Shown: positions 18,861 to 27,739 of the stretch, one piece after another | How positions within the stretch are numbered: the first letter of the stretch is position 1 | Layout: each line of letters begins with the position of its first letter | Source: Frankia sp. QA3 | GTDB taxonomy: Bacteria > Actinomycetota > Actinomycetes > Frankiales > Frankiaceae | Assembly: GCF_000262465.1 (NCBI RefSeq) | Contig: NZ_CM001489.1 | Coordinates: 4,213,751-4,277,750 of the forward strand | Reading direction: 5' to 3' | Length of the DNA stretch: 64,000 nucleotides | Program-made: the position numbers and the translations under genes | Notes under the pieces: generated by a model | What the model saw: only the letters and a program-made list of their open reading frames with translations | What the model was told of the DNA's origin: nothing | Database searches by the model: none

Positions 18861-19612
18861 GCTGTCACGCTCCGGACGGTGAGGGCGCGGCGCCGATACC
18901 GCGGGCAGGCTGCCACCCCTGTCCCGCGCGGACAGCGCAACCATCTTTTTGCCGACAGCAAAAGAATGCCGCACGCGTAGCTTTACCGGACGCAGGCGGC
19001 CCGACAAAATGCGGACAGGATCGACCGCAAATTTGGTGCAACTGGAGCCGTGTTAGCGGTGCCCGGTCACCACTGCGCGCTCGGCTGGGCGACGGCCCGG
19101 TCTCCGGTCACCGGTCCCACGTCATCCGGTCCACTGACGGCAGGCATCCCAGCACTGCCCGAACAAAGGATTTACCAATCATGATCCGAACAGGCCGGGG
19201 CACCGCGGCCACGTCCACCGCCACGTCCCCACCGGTCGGAGATCCGAGAAAGCCGCCGAACGAACCGACGGCCGATTTGCTCTCAACACTACGGAACGGA
19301 GATCACCCCTGCATGATGGAGGGATTTCCGCGGCACCGTCAAGAGTCCGCACGCCGGACCGGCCGGATTTCACGGAGAAGGCGGCGGCGGGCGCCGAATG
19401 TGCCCACAACACCCGATCCTGAACCAGGATTTGTATACCAACGTGATTGGTCCGGGCCTGCGAGTAAGTGACGGTAGTGTGCCGATGCAGACCGTTTTGA
19501 CAGCAGGGGGAGGGCACCGGAGCCGTCCCGGATCACCCGGACGGGCCGCCCTGGGTACCCGACGGACACCATATGGTGAGATCCGCACGCACACCGAGAT
19601 CCCGGGGGCCCC
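18861..19612. other. 752-base divergent intergenic region (response regulator / RDD)
   Basis: This region is noticeably less GC-rich than its surroundings. It holds an imperfect hairpin (CTTTTTGC / GCAAAAG, 18945-18964) upstream of the response-regulator gene and a 12-base palindrome near the RDD start. A 96-codon plus-strand frame (19181-19471) begins 12 bases after AAAGGA, but its third-position GC is low for this genome and the product (Arg/Pro/Thr-rich) resembles nothing I know, so it is not called as a gene. Promoters for both flanking genes must lie here. Confidence 0.45.
19567..19578. promoter_or_regulatory. 12-base palindrome CACCATATGGTG upstream of RDD gene
   Basis: This is a perfect inverted repeat 35 bases before the RDD start codon. 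Its core CCATATGG also occurs at 17700-17707, just upstream of the stand-alone ketosynthase gene. It is a possible operator; the factor is unknown. Confidence 0.35.
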
Positions 19613-20569
19613 ATGAACCAGGTCGTCCGGAGCGGCCCCACCGGGGCAGGGCACGCCAGCGTGGCGCCGGGCGCGGAGTCGGTCGTGACCGGCGAGGCGG
19701 TCGCCATCGACCTGCGGGTGGCCCGGCTGGGTTCGCGCCTGGTGGCCGGGCTGATCGACCTGCTCGCCCAGCTCTACATCCTCTACATCCTCGGCGCCCT
19801 GGTCGTGCTCGTCGTGCGGCCCGACGACGACGCGCTGGTCGCCGCGACATTCCTGCTGATCTACGTCACCATGGTGCTCGGCTACCCGGTGGCGTGCGAG
19901 ACGCTGAGCCGCGGGCGGACCCTCGGCAAGATGGCGCTGGGCCTGCGGGTGGTCCGCGACGACGGCGGGCCCATCCGGTTCCGGCACGCCTTCGCCCGGG
20001 GCCTCATCGGTGCGGTCGTCGAACGCCCCGGGGTCCTGCTCGGCCTGCCCGCCATCGTGAGCATGATCGCCTCACGGCACAGCAAGCGCCTCGGCGACGT
20101 GTTCGCCGGGACGGTGGTGCTGCAGGTAAGCGTGCCGCGCACCGTCAGTACCGCGCCGTTCGTCCCGCCGGCGCTGCTCGGGTGGGCGGCCCTGCTCGAC
20201 CTGACCGGACTCGACGACGGCCTCGCCCTGCGCGCCCGCCAGTTCCTCAGCCGTTCCCACACCCTGTCGCCGCAGGCGCTGGACCGCCTGGGGCGCGGCC
20301 TGGTCGACGAGGTGCGCGCGGTCGTCACGCCGCCGCCGCCCCCCGGCACACCGGGCTGGGCCTACCTGTCGGCGGTGCTCGCGGAACGCACCCGCCGGGC
20401 CTACGCACGGCTCGCCGCGCAGCGCCCGATCGTGACCCCCCAGGGGGCGCCCGGCGCCGTCCCCCCGCTGCCGGGCGCCCCCTGGACGGGTACGCGACCG
20501 CCCACTCCGGGTCCGGGGGGCACCTGGCCCGGGCAGACTCCCCCACTGAACAGCCAACACCATTCTTGA
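19613..20569 (+). CDS. RDD family membrane protein
   Basis: This 318-residue protein has an RDD domain at residues 30-180: RLGSRLVAGLIDLLAQ (with the Arg/Asp pair that names the family), a second membrane segment around ALVAATFLLIYVTMVLGY, the conserved GRTLGKMALGLRVV, and RHAFARGLIGAVVERPG. The C-terminal 140 residues are soluble and proline-rich. Some RDD proteins act in Na+/H+ exchange, but the actinobacterial group linked to SpoIIM has no established function. Normally it is transcribed divergently from spoIIM; here about 10 kb of PKS-related genes separate the two. Confidence 0.9.
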   Translation: MNQVVRSGPTGAGHASVAPGAESVVTGEAVAIDLRVARLGSRLVAGLIDLLAQLYILYILGALVVLVVRPDDDALVAATFLLIYVTMVLGYPVACETLSRGRTLGKMALGLRVVRDDGGPIRFRHAFARGLIGAVVERPGVLLGLPAIVSMIASRHSKRLGDVFAGTVVLQVSVPRTVSTAPFVPPALLGWAALLDLTGLDDGLALRARQFLSRSHTLSPQALDRLGRGLVDEVRAVVTPPPPPGTPGWAYLSAVLAERTRRAYARLAAQRPIVTPQGAPGAVPPLPGAPWTGTRPPTPGPGGTWPGQTPPLNSQHHS

Positions 20570-20589
20570 CATCGAAATGTCAGATTTTT
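20567..20589 (+). terminator. Possible intrinsic terminator between convergent RDD and sahH genes
   Basis: TGACAT-CGAA-ATGTCA is a perfect 6-bp stem with a 4-base loop that begins at the RDD stop codon, followed after GA by TTTTT (20585-20589). The stem is AT-rich and weak for this GC-rich genome, so it could equally be a protein-binding site; elements of it recur upstream of sahH. Confidence 0.45.
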
Positions 20590-20623
20590 ATATCGAGAAG
20601 TCGTAGACCCTTACATCAACTTG

Positions 20624-22060
<1,437 letters not shown>

Positions 22061-22168
22061 TTAGACTCGGAGCCTCCAGCGGCGCCCTGCCCGTACTCTT
22101 CGTCGCATGATCGGATCGACGTGAGAGGCCGGGAGGGTGCCGCCCCACCCCGCCGGGAGGACTCATCC

Positions 22169-22621
22169 GTGCGGCATGTGCTGGAGCGACTACGCCAGCG
22201 GGTCCAGCTGCGGCCCGAGCAGCGGCTCCCCATCGCCCGGGCGGCGGCGGTGCTGGACACCACGCCACGCATGTTGCGCTACCGCGAGTCGCTGGGCCTG
22301 CTCGTACCCGCCCGCTCCCCCGGCGGTCACCGGGAGTACGGCGAGCGCGAGCTACTCGCCGCCGCCTACGCGGACGAGCTGGAGCGGCGCTACCACGTGA
22401 GCCCCAGCGACCTGGCCTTCGCCCTGCGGGTGCTGGCCGAGGCGGAGGTCGCCGCCGACGTCCGCCGGCTCGGGCAGCTCACCCGCCGCATCCCGCCGTC
22501 CCCGCCGGTCGCCGCCCTCGACTTCGATGCGCAGAAGGCCCGCCGGCTGCTGCGCATGCCGGGACCCGTTCGGCCCGTCGGAGCCGGACCATCGGAGCCC
22601 CACGCCCCTAACGGTCGCTGA
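22169..22621 (+). CDS. MerR-family transcriptional regulator
   Basis: The start is set at GTG 22169, preceded by GGGAGGA at 22155-22161, giving 150 residues. The winged-helix MerR domain occupies residues 18-75: LPIARAAAVLDTTPRMLRYRESLGLL, then the wing GGHREYGEREL. The rest is a short helical region (dimerisation helix) without the cysteine cluster of metal sensors, and no obvious ligand domain follows, so it belongs to the small MerR-like regulators. It is divergent from sahH with a 17-base dyad between the two genes, so it may control sahH and itself; this is inferred from placement. Confidence 0.85.
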   Translation: MRHVLERLRQRVQLRPEQRLPIARAAAVLDTTPRMLRYRESLGLLVPARSPGGHREYGERELLAAAYADELERRYHVSPSDLAFALRVLAEAEVAADVRRLGQLTRRIPPSPPVAALDFDAQKARRLLRMPGPVRPVGAGPSEPHAPNGR

Positions 22622-22823
22622 ACAATCCGAGGCGTACCGCACACACCTGACCCGCCGGCTCGTCTGGGCGGGAAACGCTCGTCTACCGTTACCAGCGGTA
22701 TCGGACCGTCCATGCCAACTGCCGTGAATCGGCGCCCGTCCGCAGCCAGGTTCGCTTCGCCCGAACTGTTCGGTCAGCCCGCGAGCCCCCGGCGCCGATG
22801 AGCGACCAAGCGCCGGGACACGC

Positions 22824-25800
22824 ATGCTGGTTGAGGTCCCACGAAGATCCCGGCGGTTCCGCCGGCCCACCGAGGGGGTGACGTCGACGTCTGGCGGACG
22901 GGAGTCGAGCACTCCATCCCGACCCAGCCCGCCCGCACCCGCGGGTGGTTCGTCGCGAGGGGGATCTGCCGGGGTACCCCCCCGCGCCGACGGCACGCCC
23001 CGCGGCGTCCCGGCCGAACGCGCTGCCACCCCGCCACGAGCGGCCGCCCCGCCACGGGCGGCCGCGGCCCCGCGGGGCGCACCAGCGGGCAAGGCAGGGC
23101 CGCGAGGCACCGCGGGACCGGCGGGCAAGGCGGGACCGGCGAGCAAGGCGGGACCGGCGGGCAAGGCGGGACCGGCGAGCAAGGCGGGACCGGCTGCCGC
23201 CGACGCGAAGATCCGCGCCGGCGCGCCGCCGCGACCGAAGCCGGCCGGGACCGGTTCGGACGCGGCCGACGCAACGGCGACGACCGTCCGGCCGGCGGCC
23301 GACGGGGGCCCGGCGACACCGGCCGACGCCGCCACGAGGGGACAGGACCAGACCGCGGGCGGCCCGGGGCGCGCTGACACCCTCGACTCCCAGGCACCGG
23401 CGGGGAGCGCGGCGGGTGGCGGGCCGGGCGCCGGCGTGCTCCAGCGGCCGCCGGTCAACCGGCGGCGCGTGCTGAAGAAGATGGCGCTGACGGCGACCGC
23501 GCTCGGCGTGGTCGTCGCCCTTCTGTCGCTGCCGTTCGTGGGTGCGGTGGGCCTGTTCGCCAAGGGCAGCGCGGATCACTTTCTCGGGCTGCCGAGCGAG
23601 CTCATCACCCCGCCGCTGCCGCAGAGCTCGACGATTCTCGCCGCCGACGGCTCGGTGATCGCGACGCTGCGAGGCGCCGAGAACCGCATCGTCGTCCCGG
23701 GCAGCGACATCCCGAAGATCATGCGGGAGGCGATCGTCTCCATCGAGGACGCCCGCTTCTACGAGCATGGCGGGGTCGACCCGCAGGGCGTCCTGCGCGC
23801 GGCACTGCGCAACAGCGAGGCCGGCGGGGTCGCCCAGGGCGGGTCGACGCTGACCCAGCAGTACGTCAAGAACGTGCTGCTGCAGAACGCGCGCACGACC
23901 CAGGAACGTGAGGTGGCCGCCGGCGACTCGCTGGATCGCAAGATCCAGGAACTCCGCTACGCCCTCGGCATCGAGAAGCGCTTCTCCAAGGACGAGATCC
24001 TGGAGCGCTACCTGAACATCGCCTACTTCGGCGACGGCGCGTACGGCGTCGGCACGGCCGCCGAGCATTACTTCGGGGTGCCCATCTCCCGGGTCACCCT
24101 CGAGCAGGCAGCCCTGCTCGCCGGGCTGGTGCAGAGCCCGTCGCGGTACAACCCGGCCGCGCATCCGCAGGCGGCGACGGTCCGGCGCAACACCGTGCTC
24201 GACAAGCTGGCGGAGAACGAGTACATCTCGCCGACGCAGGCGGACGCGGCGAAGCAGATGCCCCTGAACGTGGTGCCGGCCCCGCCGCCGGCCGCGGACT
24301 CCTGTGAGACGTCGACCGCGCCGTTCTTCTGCGACTACGTCCGCTCGCAGCTGCGGGCGAGCCCGGCGCTCGGCACCACCGTCGAGGAACGCAACCGGCG
24401 CATCTACGAGGGCGGCCTCGTGATCCGCACCACCCTGGACCCGCTGGTCCAGCAGGCGGCGCAGGACGCGGTGAACTCGACGATCGCCCCGGACAACCGG
24501 GTGTCGGCGACCGAGGTGGTCATCCAGCCCGGCACCGGCAACATCCTCGCGATGGCGGTCAACCGGGTGTACGGGTCGAACGCCGGCCTGAACCAGACGG
24601 TGGTGCCGCTGCCCACGAACGCGACGTTCCAGCCCGGGTCGACGTTCAAGACGTTCGTGCTCGCCGCCGCGATCGAACAGGGCTACGGCACGTCGACGGC
24701 CTTCTACTCACCGGCCTGCTACGTCAGTCCGAAGTTCCCGCTGGACCGCGGCGAGGGCGACTGCGCCAAGGGCTTCTCCAACTCCGACCCGGCCGAAGCG
24801 GGCATCTACGACATCTCCCGCGGCACCTGGGACTCGGTGAACACCTTCTACGTGCAGCTCGCGGAGAAGACCGGCATCCCGGCGGTGCTGGAGATGGCCA
24901 AGCGGCTCGGCGTCGTCCCGCCGAAGGCCGACAAGATCGGGGCCACGGACGGGGCGACCGCCATCGGCGGCGGCCAGTACATGTACGTCTCGCCGCTGCA
25001 GATGGCCGACGCCTACGCGACGATCGCCGGCGGCGGCCTACGCTGCGCCCCCCGGTTCGCCACCGGGGCCGTGGACTCCAGCAAGGACCCGATCGACATC
25101 GCCCGCCCGCCGCAGTGCGAGCAGGTGCTCGCGAAGGGCGTCGCCGACACGGTGACCAGCGTGCTGGCCGGCGTTCCGATCAACGGCACCGGGCGCAACG
25201 CCGCGATCGGCCGGCCGTCGGCCGGTAAGACCGGTACCACCGACGAGTACTCCGCCGCCTGGTACGTCGGCTTCACCCCGCAGATGACCGCGGCGGTGTC
25301 CGTCGGCGACCCCACCGGCGCCGAGGCCCACCCGCTGCGCAGGGTCGTCGCGGACGGCCGGACCTGGGATCGGGTCTTCGGTGGTGACCTGCCGGCGATC
25401 ATCTGGGGCAAGTCGATGCGGGCGGCGCTGGCCAACCAGCCGGTGGTCCCGCTGCCCGGCGCCGACCCGACGGTGGCTCGCGGCACCAAGGGCGGCCTGC
25501 AGAACACCCCCCCGCCCCCGCCCGCGCCGTCGCCGGGCCAGGGCCTCGGCGACATGCTCCAGAACCTCGGCCAGCAGGTCCTGCCCGGCCTGTTCGGCCA
25601 GCCGCAGGCCCGCAGTGCCCCGCTCGGCGGCCAGAACGGCGCCCAGCCGGCCGTCCCGAACGGCCAGAACAACGGCGGCGGTCAGAACGGCGGCGGCGGT
25701 CAGAATGGCGGCGGTCAGAATGGCGGCGGTCAGAATGGCGGCGGCGGTCAGAATGGCGGCGGCGGTCAGAACGGCGGGCAGCCGAACGGCCAGAACCGGG

Positions 25801-25826
25801 GTGGGCCAGGAGGCGGCGGCCGCTAA
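22824..25826 (+). CDS. Class A penicillin-binding protein (GT51 transglycosylase / transpeptidase)
   Basis: This protein of about 1000 residues polymerises and cross-links peptidoglycan outside the membrane. Order: a cytoplasmic, Ala/Pro/Lys-rich, repeat-containing tail (1-210); one membrane anchor at about 220-246; the GT51 domain with catalytic Glu308 in IVSIEDARFYEHGG and GGSTLTQQYVKN; then the transpeptidase with nucleophile Ser606 (GSTFK), S671-V-N and K802-T-G. The C-terminal 110 residues are Pro/Gln then a Gln-Asn-Gly repeat. The start is uncertain: ATG 22824 or GTG 22878, the latter preceded by GAGGGG. Members are usually 700-800 residues, so both tails are extensions. It is comparable to mycobacterial PonA-type enzymes. 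It appears monocistronic. Confidence 0.95.
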   Translation: MLVEVPRRSRRFRRPTEGVTSTSGGRESSTPSRPSPPAPAGGSSRGGSAGVPPRADGTPRGVPAERAATPPRAAAPPRAAAAPRGAPAGKAGPRGTAGPAGKAGPASKAGPAGKAGPASKAGPAAADAKIRAGAPPRPKPAGTGSDAADATATTVRPAADGGPATPADAATRGQDQTAGGPGRADTLDSQAPAGSAAGGGPGAGVLQRPPVNRRRVLKKMALTATALGVVVALLSLPFVGAVGLFAKGSADHFLGLPSELITPPLPQSSTILAADGSVIATLRGAENRIVVPGSDIPKIMREAIVSIEDARFYEHGGVDPQGVLRAALRNSEAGGVAQGGSTLTQQYVKNVLLQNARTTQEREVAAGDSLDRKIQELRYALGIEKRFSKDEILERYLNIAYFGDGAYGVGTAAEHYFGVPISRVTLEQAALLAGLVQSPSRYNPAAHPQAATVRRNTVLDKLAENEYISPTQADAAKQMPLNVVPAPPPAADSCETSTAPFFCDYVRSQLRASPALGTTVEERNRRIYEGGLVIRTTLDPLVQQAAQDAVNSTIAPDNRVSATEVVIQPGTGNILAMAVNRVYGSNAGLNQTVVPLPTNATFQPGSTFKTFVLAAAIEQGYGTSTAFYSPACYVSPKFPLDRGEGDCAKGFSNSDPAEAGIYDISRGTWDSVNTFYVQLAEKTGIPAVLEMAKRLGVVPPKADKIGATDGATAIGGGQYMYVSPLQMADAYATIAGGGLRCAPRFATGAVDSSKDPIDIARPPQCEQVLAKGVADTVTSVLAGVPINGTGRNAAIGRPSAGKTGTTDEYSAAWYVGFTPQMTAAVSVGDPTGAEAHPLRRVVADGRTWDRVFGGDLPAIIWGKSMRAALANQPVVPLPGADPTVARGTKGGLQNTPPPPPAPSPGQGLGDMLQNLGQQVLPGLFGQPQARSAPLGGQNGAQPAVPNGQNNGGGQNGGGGQNGGGQNGGGQNGGGGQNGGGGQNGGQPNGQNRGGPGGGGR
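23114..23194 (+). repeat. 18-bp tandem repeat in the PBP cytoplasmic tail
   Basis: Four to five near-perfect 18-base units encode GPAGKA/GPASKA. They sit in the lysine-containing disordered tail before the membrane anchor. All units keep the reading frame. Confidence 0.9.
25672..25780 (+). repeat. Gln-Asn-Gly repeat in the PBP C-terminus
   Basis: Six to seven units of 12-15 bases (GGCGGCGGTCAGAAT type) encode NGGGQ/NGGGGQ at the extracytoplasmic end of the penicillin-binding protein. They form a flexible, low-complexity tail. Confidence 0.9.
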
Positions 25827-25883
25827 CCGGCAGGGTCTCCGCGCCGGTGCGGCGGGGCCCGAGGGGGTGTGGAGCCGGACGGC

Positions 25884-26282
25884 TCAGCGGGGGCCGGTGG
25901 CCTCCACGAGGACGAGTGCGACGTCGTCGGCGGCCCCGTCGGCGGCGGCGAGCAGACCGTCCGCGACGTCGTCGATGGACCGCCGGACCCGCCGCGGCCC
26001 GGTGCCGCCGCACAGGCCGTGCGCCGCCGCGACGGAGCCCGCGAGGGTGGCGAGGCTGACCTCGATCGGCTCCGAGCGCCGTTCCACCAGGCCGTCGGTG
26101 AACAGCATCAGCCGGCTGCCCGGGAACAGGGGCATGGTGTCCGGGACCTGGGCGCTGGCGTCGATGCCGAGCAGCACCCCGCCACCGGCCTCCCAGTAGG
26201 ACAGCCGGTCCGGTCCGATCAGCAGCGGCGGCAGGTGCCCGGCGTTGACGGACGAAGTTGCCGTCGTGCCTCGCCCCCATGG
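25884..26282 (-). pseudogene. C-terminal remnant of an RsbU-type PP2C (SpoIIE) phosphatase
   Basis: The minus strand reads SSVNAGHLPPLLIGPDRLS, VLLGIDASAQVPD, PLFPGSRLMLFTDGLVERR and ends DDVALVLVEATGPR. These are the last 130 residues of an RsbU-like phosphatase: the NAGHxPPLL strand, the LLGI turn, the YTDGL metal-site Asp (here FTDGLVERR) and the final DD pair. The N-terminal sensor and the first half of the catalytic domain are missing. The frame runs directly back into the stop codon of the next remnant (TAG at 26283-26285), which is where a deletion joined the two genes. An ATG at 26177 gives only 97 residues and cannot make an active phosphatase. It is part of a decayed stressosome-type operon. 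Confidence 0.8.
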
Positions 26283-26735
26283 CTACCCCGCTGCCTGCGG
26301 CGGACCGGCCACGACCACGGATGCGTCGTCGCGGCGCAGACCCGCGTCCCGCAGGATCGTCGCCGCGACGAGCAGCGGGTCGTGGCTGGCGACGCCGGGA
26401 TGGTCGGCGAGGTTCCAGCGGGTGCCGACCCCGTCGCTGTGCAGGACGACGAGCGCGTCCGGCGGCAGGGGTGGCGGCCAGGAAGATCCGCACCGCCTCC
26501 CGGCCGCCCGCGCGGCAAGCTCCCCGTGGCCGAGCCCGTCGCACAGCAGCAGCGCGAGTCCGGTGCCGGTGGCGCACGGCGTAGGCGTCGCCGCGGACGG
26601 TTTTGCCGGTGATCGGGCGGGTCAGACCGCCGGCCAGGGTGACGGCCGCCCGCCGGGCGGCCCCGGCCGCCGACGCGTCGCCCGCGCCGAACCACGCGAC
26701 GTCCTCCACCCGCGGGAACGCTCCGAACGCGGTCA
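26283..26735 (-). pseudogene. RsbX-like ATP-binding/SpoIIE phosphatase gene, internally deleted and frameshifted
   Basis: Three pieces of one family are recognisable in two frames. First comes DVAWFGAGDASAAGAARRAA, the normal N-terminus. It jumps straight to LTRPITGKTVRGDAYAVR, so the ATP-binding (HATPase) domain of about 100 residues is missing. A frame change follows to GTGLALLLCDGLGHGELAARAA, another to GREAVRIFLAATP, and then PDALVVLHSDGVGTRWNL, with the central phosphatase part missing, to DASVVVAGPPQAAG and TAG. At least two internal deletions and two frameshifts are therefore present. Intact relatives lie in rsbRST operons of actinobacteria and reset the stress switch. It cannot encode a working protein unless the sequence is wrong. 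Confidence 0.75.
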
Positions 26736-27374
26736 GCGCGACCACTTCACGACCCGCACGGTGGTGCCCACCCCGGGACTGCTGTCGATCGCGAACTCCT
26801 CGACGAGCCGCCGGCTGCCCGTGAGACCGAGACCGGAACCGCTGGTCCACCCCTCGGTCCCGATGGGATGGCGCTGCGAGTCCGTGCCCGTCATCTCGCG
26901 ACCGGGCAGGCTCCCACCAGGGTTACCGACCACCCGTCCGGCCCGCGCCGCGGCATACCCGGCGAGCGAGTCGATCTCGTTTTCTCCGGCTGGCTCACCG
27001 TCCTCGTCCGACCGGGTCACCCGGACCTCGGCGCCGAGCAGGGCGAGCCCGTGCTCCAGGGTCAGCGCGGTGCGCACACCGGGCATGTACAGCCCGAGCT
27101 CGACGAGGGTGATCGCGACGGCGGGCCGCATCCCGACCACGACGGTCTCGGCGTCGAGCAGCCGCGACAGCGACGCGATCGTCGACAGCATGCGGCCGAT
27201 GAAGCCGTCGACGATCTCCAGTGCCGAGATGTCGATCAGAACGCCGTGGGCACCGGTCGCCACGATCCGCTCGGACAGGTCGTCCTGCAGGTCGAGGGCG
27301 AGCTGATCGTGCAGATCCACCTGGATCGACACGAGCAGCAGGTTTCCCATCTTCAGGATGGGGATGCGGTCCAT
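26733..27374 (-). CDS. RsbS-type STAS antagonist fused to a C-terminal fragment of RsbT kinase
   Basis: This frame encodes 213 residues. Residues 1-118 are an intact RsbS-like STAS domain: IPILKMGNLLLVSIQVDLHD, then ISALEIVDGFIGRML with the serine-equivalent region and VVVGMRPAVAITLVELG. Residues 119-178 match nothing clearly. Residues 179-213 read SGSGLGLTGSRRLVEEF and PGVGTTVRVVKW, the G2-box and last strand of the RsbT serine kinase. The ATP-binding N and G1 boxes of RsbT are absent, so the kinase half is dead and an in-frame deletion has fused the two neighbouring genes. RsbS normally binds RsbR and sequesters RsbT in the stressosome. The STAS half might still fold; the start ATG overlaps the stop of the rsbR remnant. 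Confidence 0.75.
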   Translation of the reverse strand: MDRIPILKMGNLLLVSIQVDLHDQLALDLQDDLSERIVATGAHGVLIDISALEIVDGFIGRMLSTIASLSRLLDAETVVVGMRPAVAITLVELGLYMPGVRTALTLEHGLALLGAEVRVTRSDEDGEPAGENEIDSLAGYAAARAGRVVGNPGGSLPGREMTGTDSQRHPIGTEGWTSGSGLGLTGSRRLVEEFAIDSSPGVGTTVRVVKWSR

Positions 27375-27526
27375 CAGCGACTCTCGGCCCCGGCCACGCG
27401 GCGGACGAACCGGAACCCGTCGCGGCGCAGCGCGAGCGCGAGCGCCTCGGCCAGCGTGGCCTTGGTGACGATCTCCCCGAACTCGATCCCCCGTCCACCC
27501 GCACGTCCTCTCGGCCCATCAGCCAT
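27374..27526 (-). pseudogene. C-terminal remnant of an RsbR-type STAS gene
   Basis: A 50-codon frame reads GIEFGEIVTKATLAEALALALRR up to a TGA that overlaps the rsbS ATG (TGATG type). This is the last strand and helix of the RsbR STAS domain, where relatives have a GxDLSGIxTRATLADAL pattern. The rest of the gene, including the N-terminal sensor globin-like domain and the phosphorylatable threonines, is absent. The overlap with rsbS is the expected operon arrangement, which supports a 5' deletion rather than a chance match. Confidence 0.65.
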
Positions 27527-27739
27527 GCCGGCCAGGCACGACCATACAGAGCCCCCCCGACCAATCCGCTTTGCCCGATTCTGACCACCACGTCCGCGGC
27601 CGACCCGACGTTTCGAGCACCTTGGCCGGCGCGCTGGTCACCGATCCGGCAACCGGGCCCGTGACATTGGGTCGGAACACCGGCCCGCTTAGACCGGAAA
27701 AAATCGTACGAAACGGTCAGCCTGGCTGACCTGCGACGA

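Noticed and set aside
19181..19471. 96-codon plus-strand frame in the RDD upstream gap
   Set aside because: Has a possible AAAGGA site, but third-position GC is low for this genome and no family likeness is seen; left in the intergenic description.
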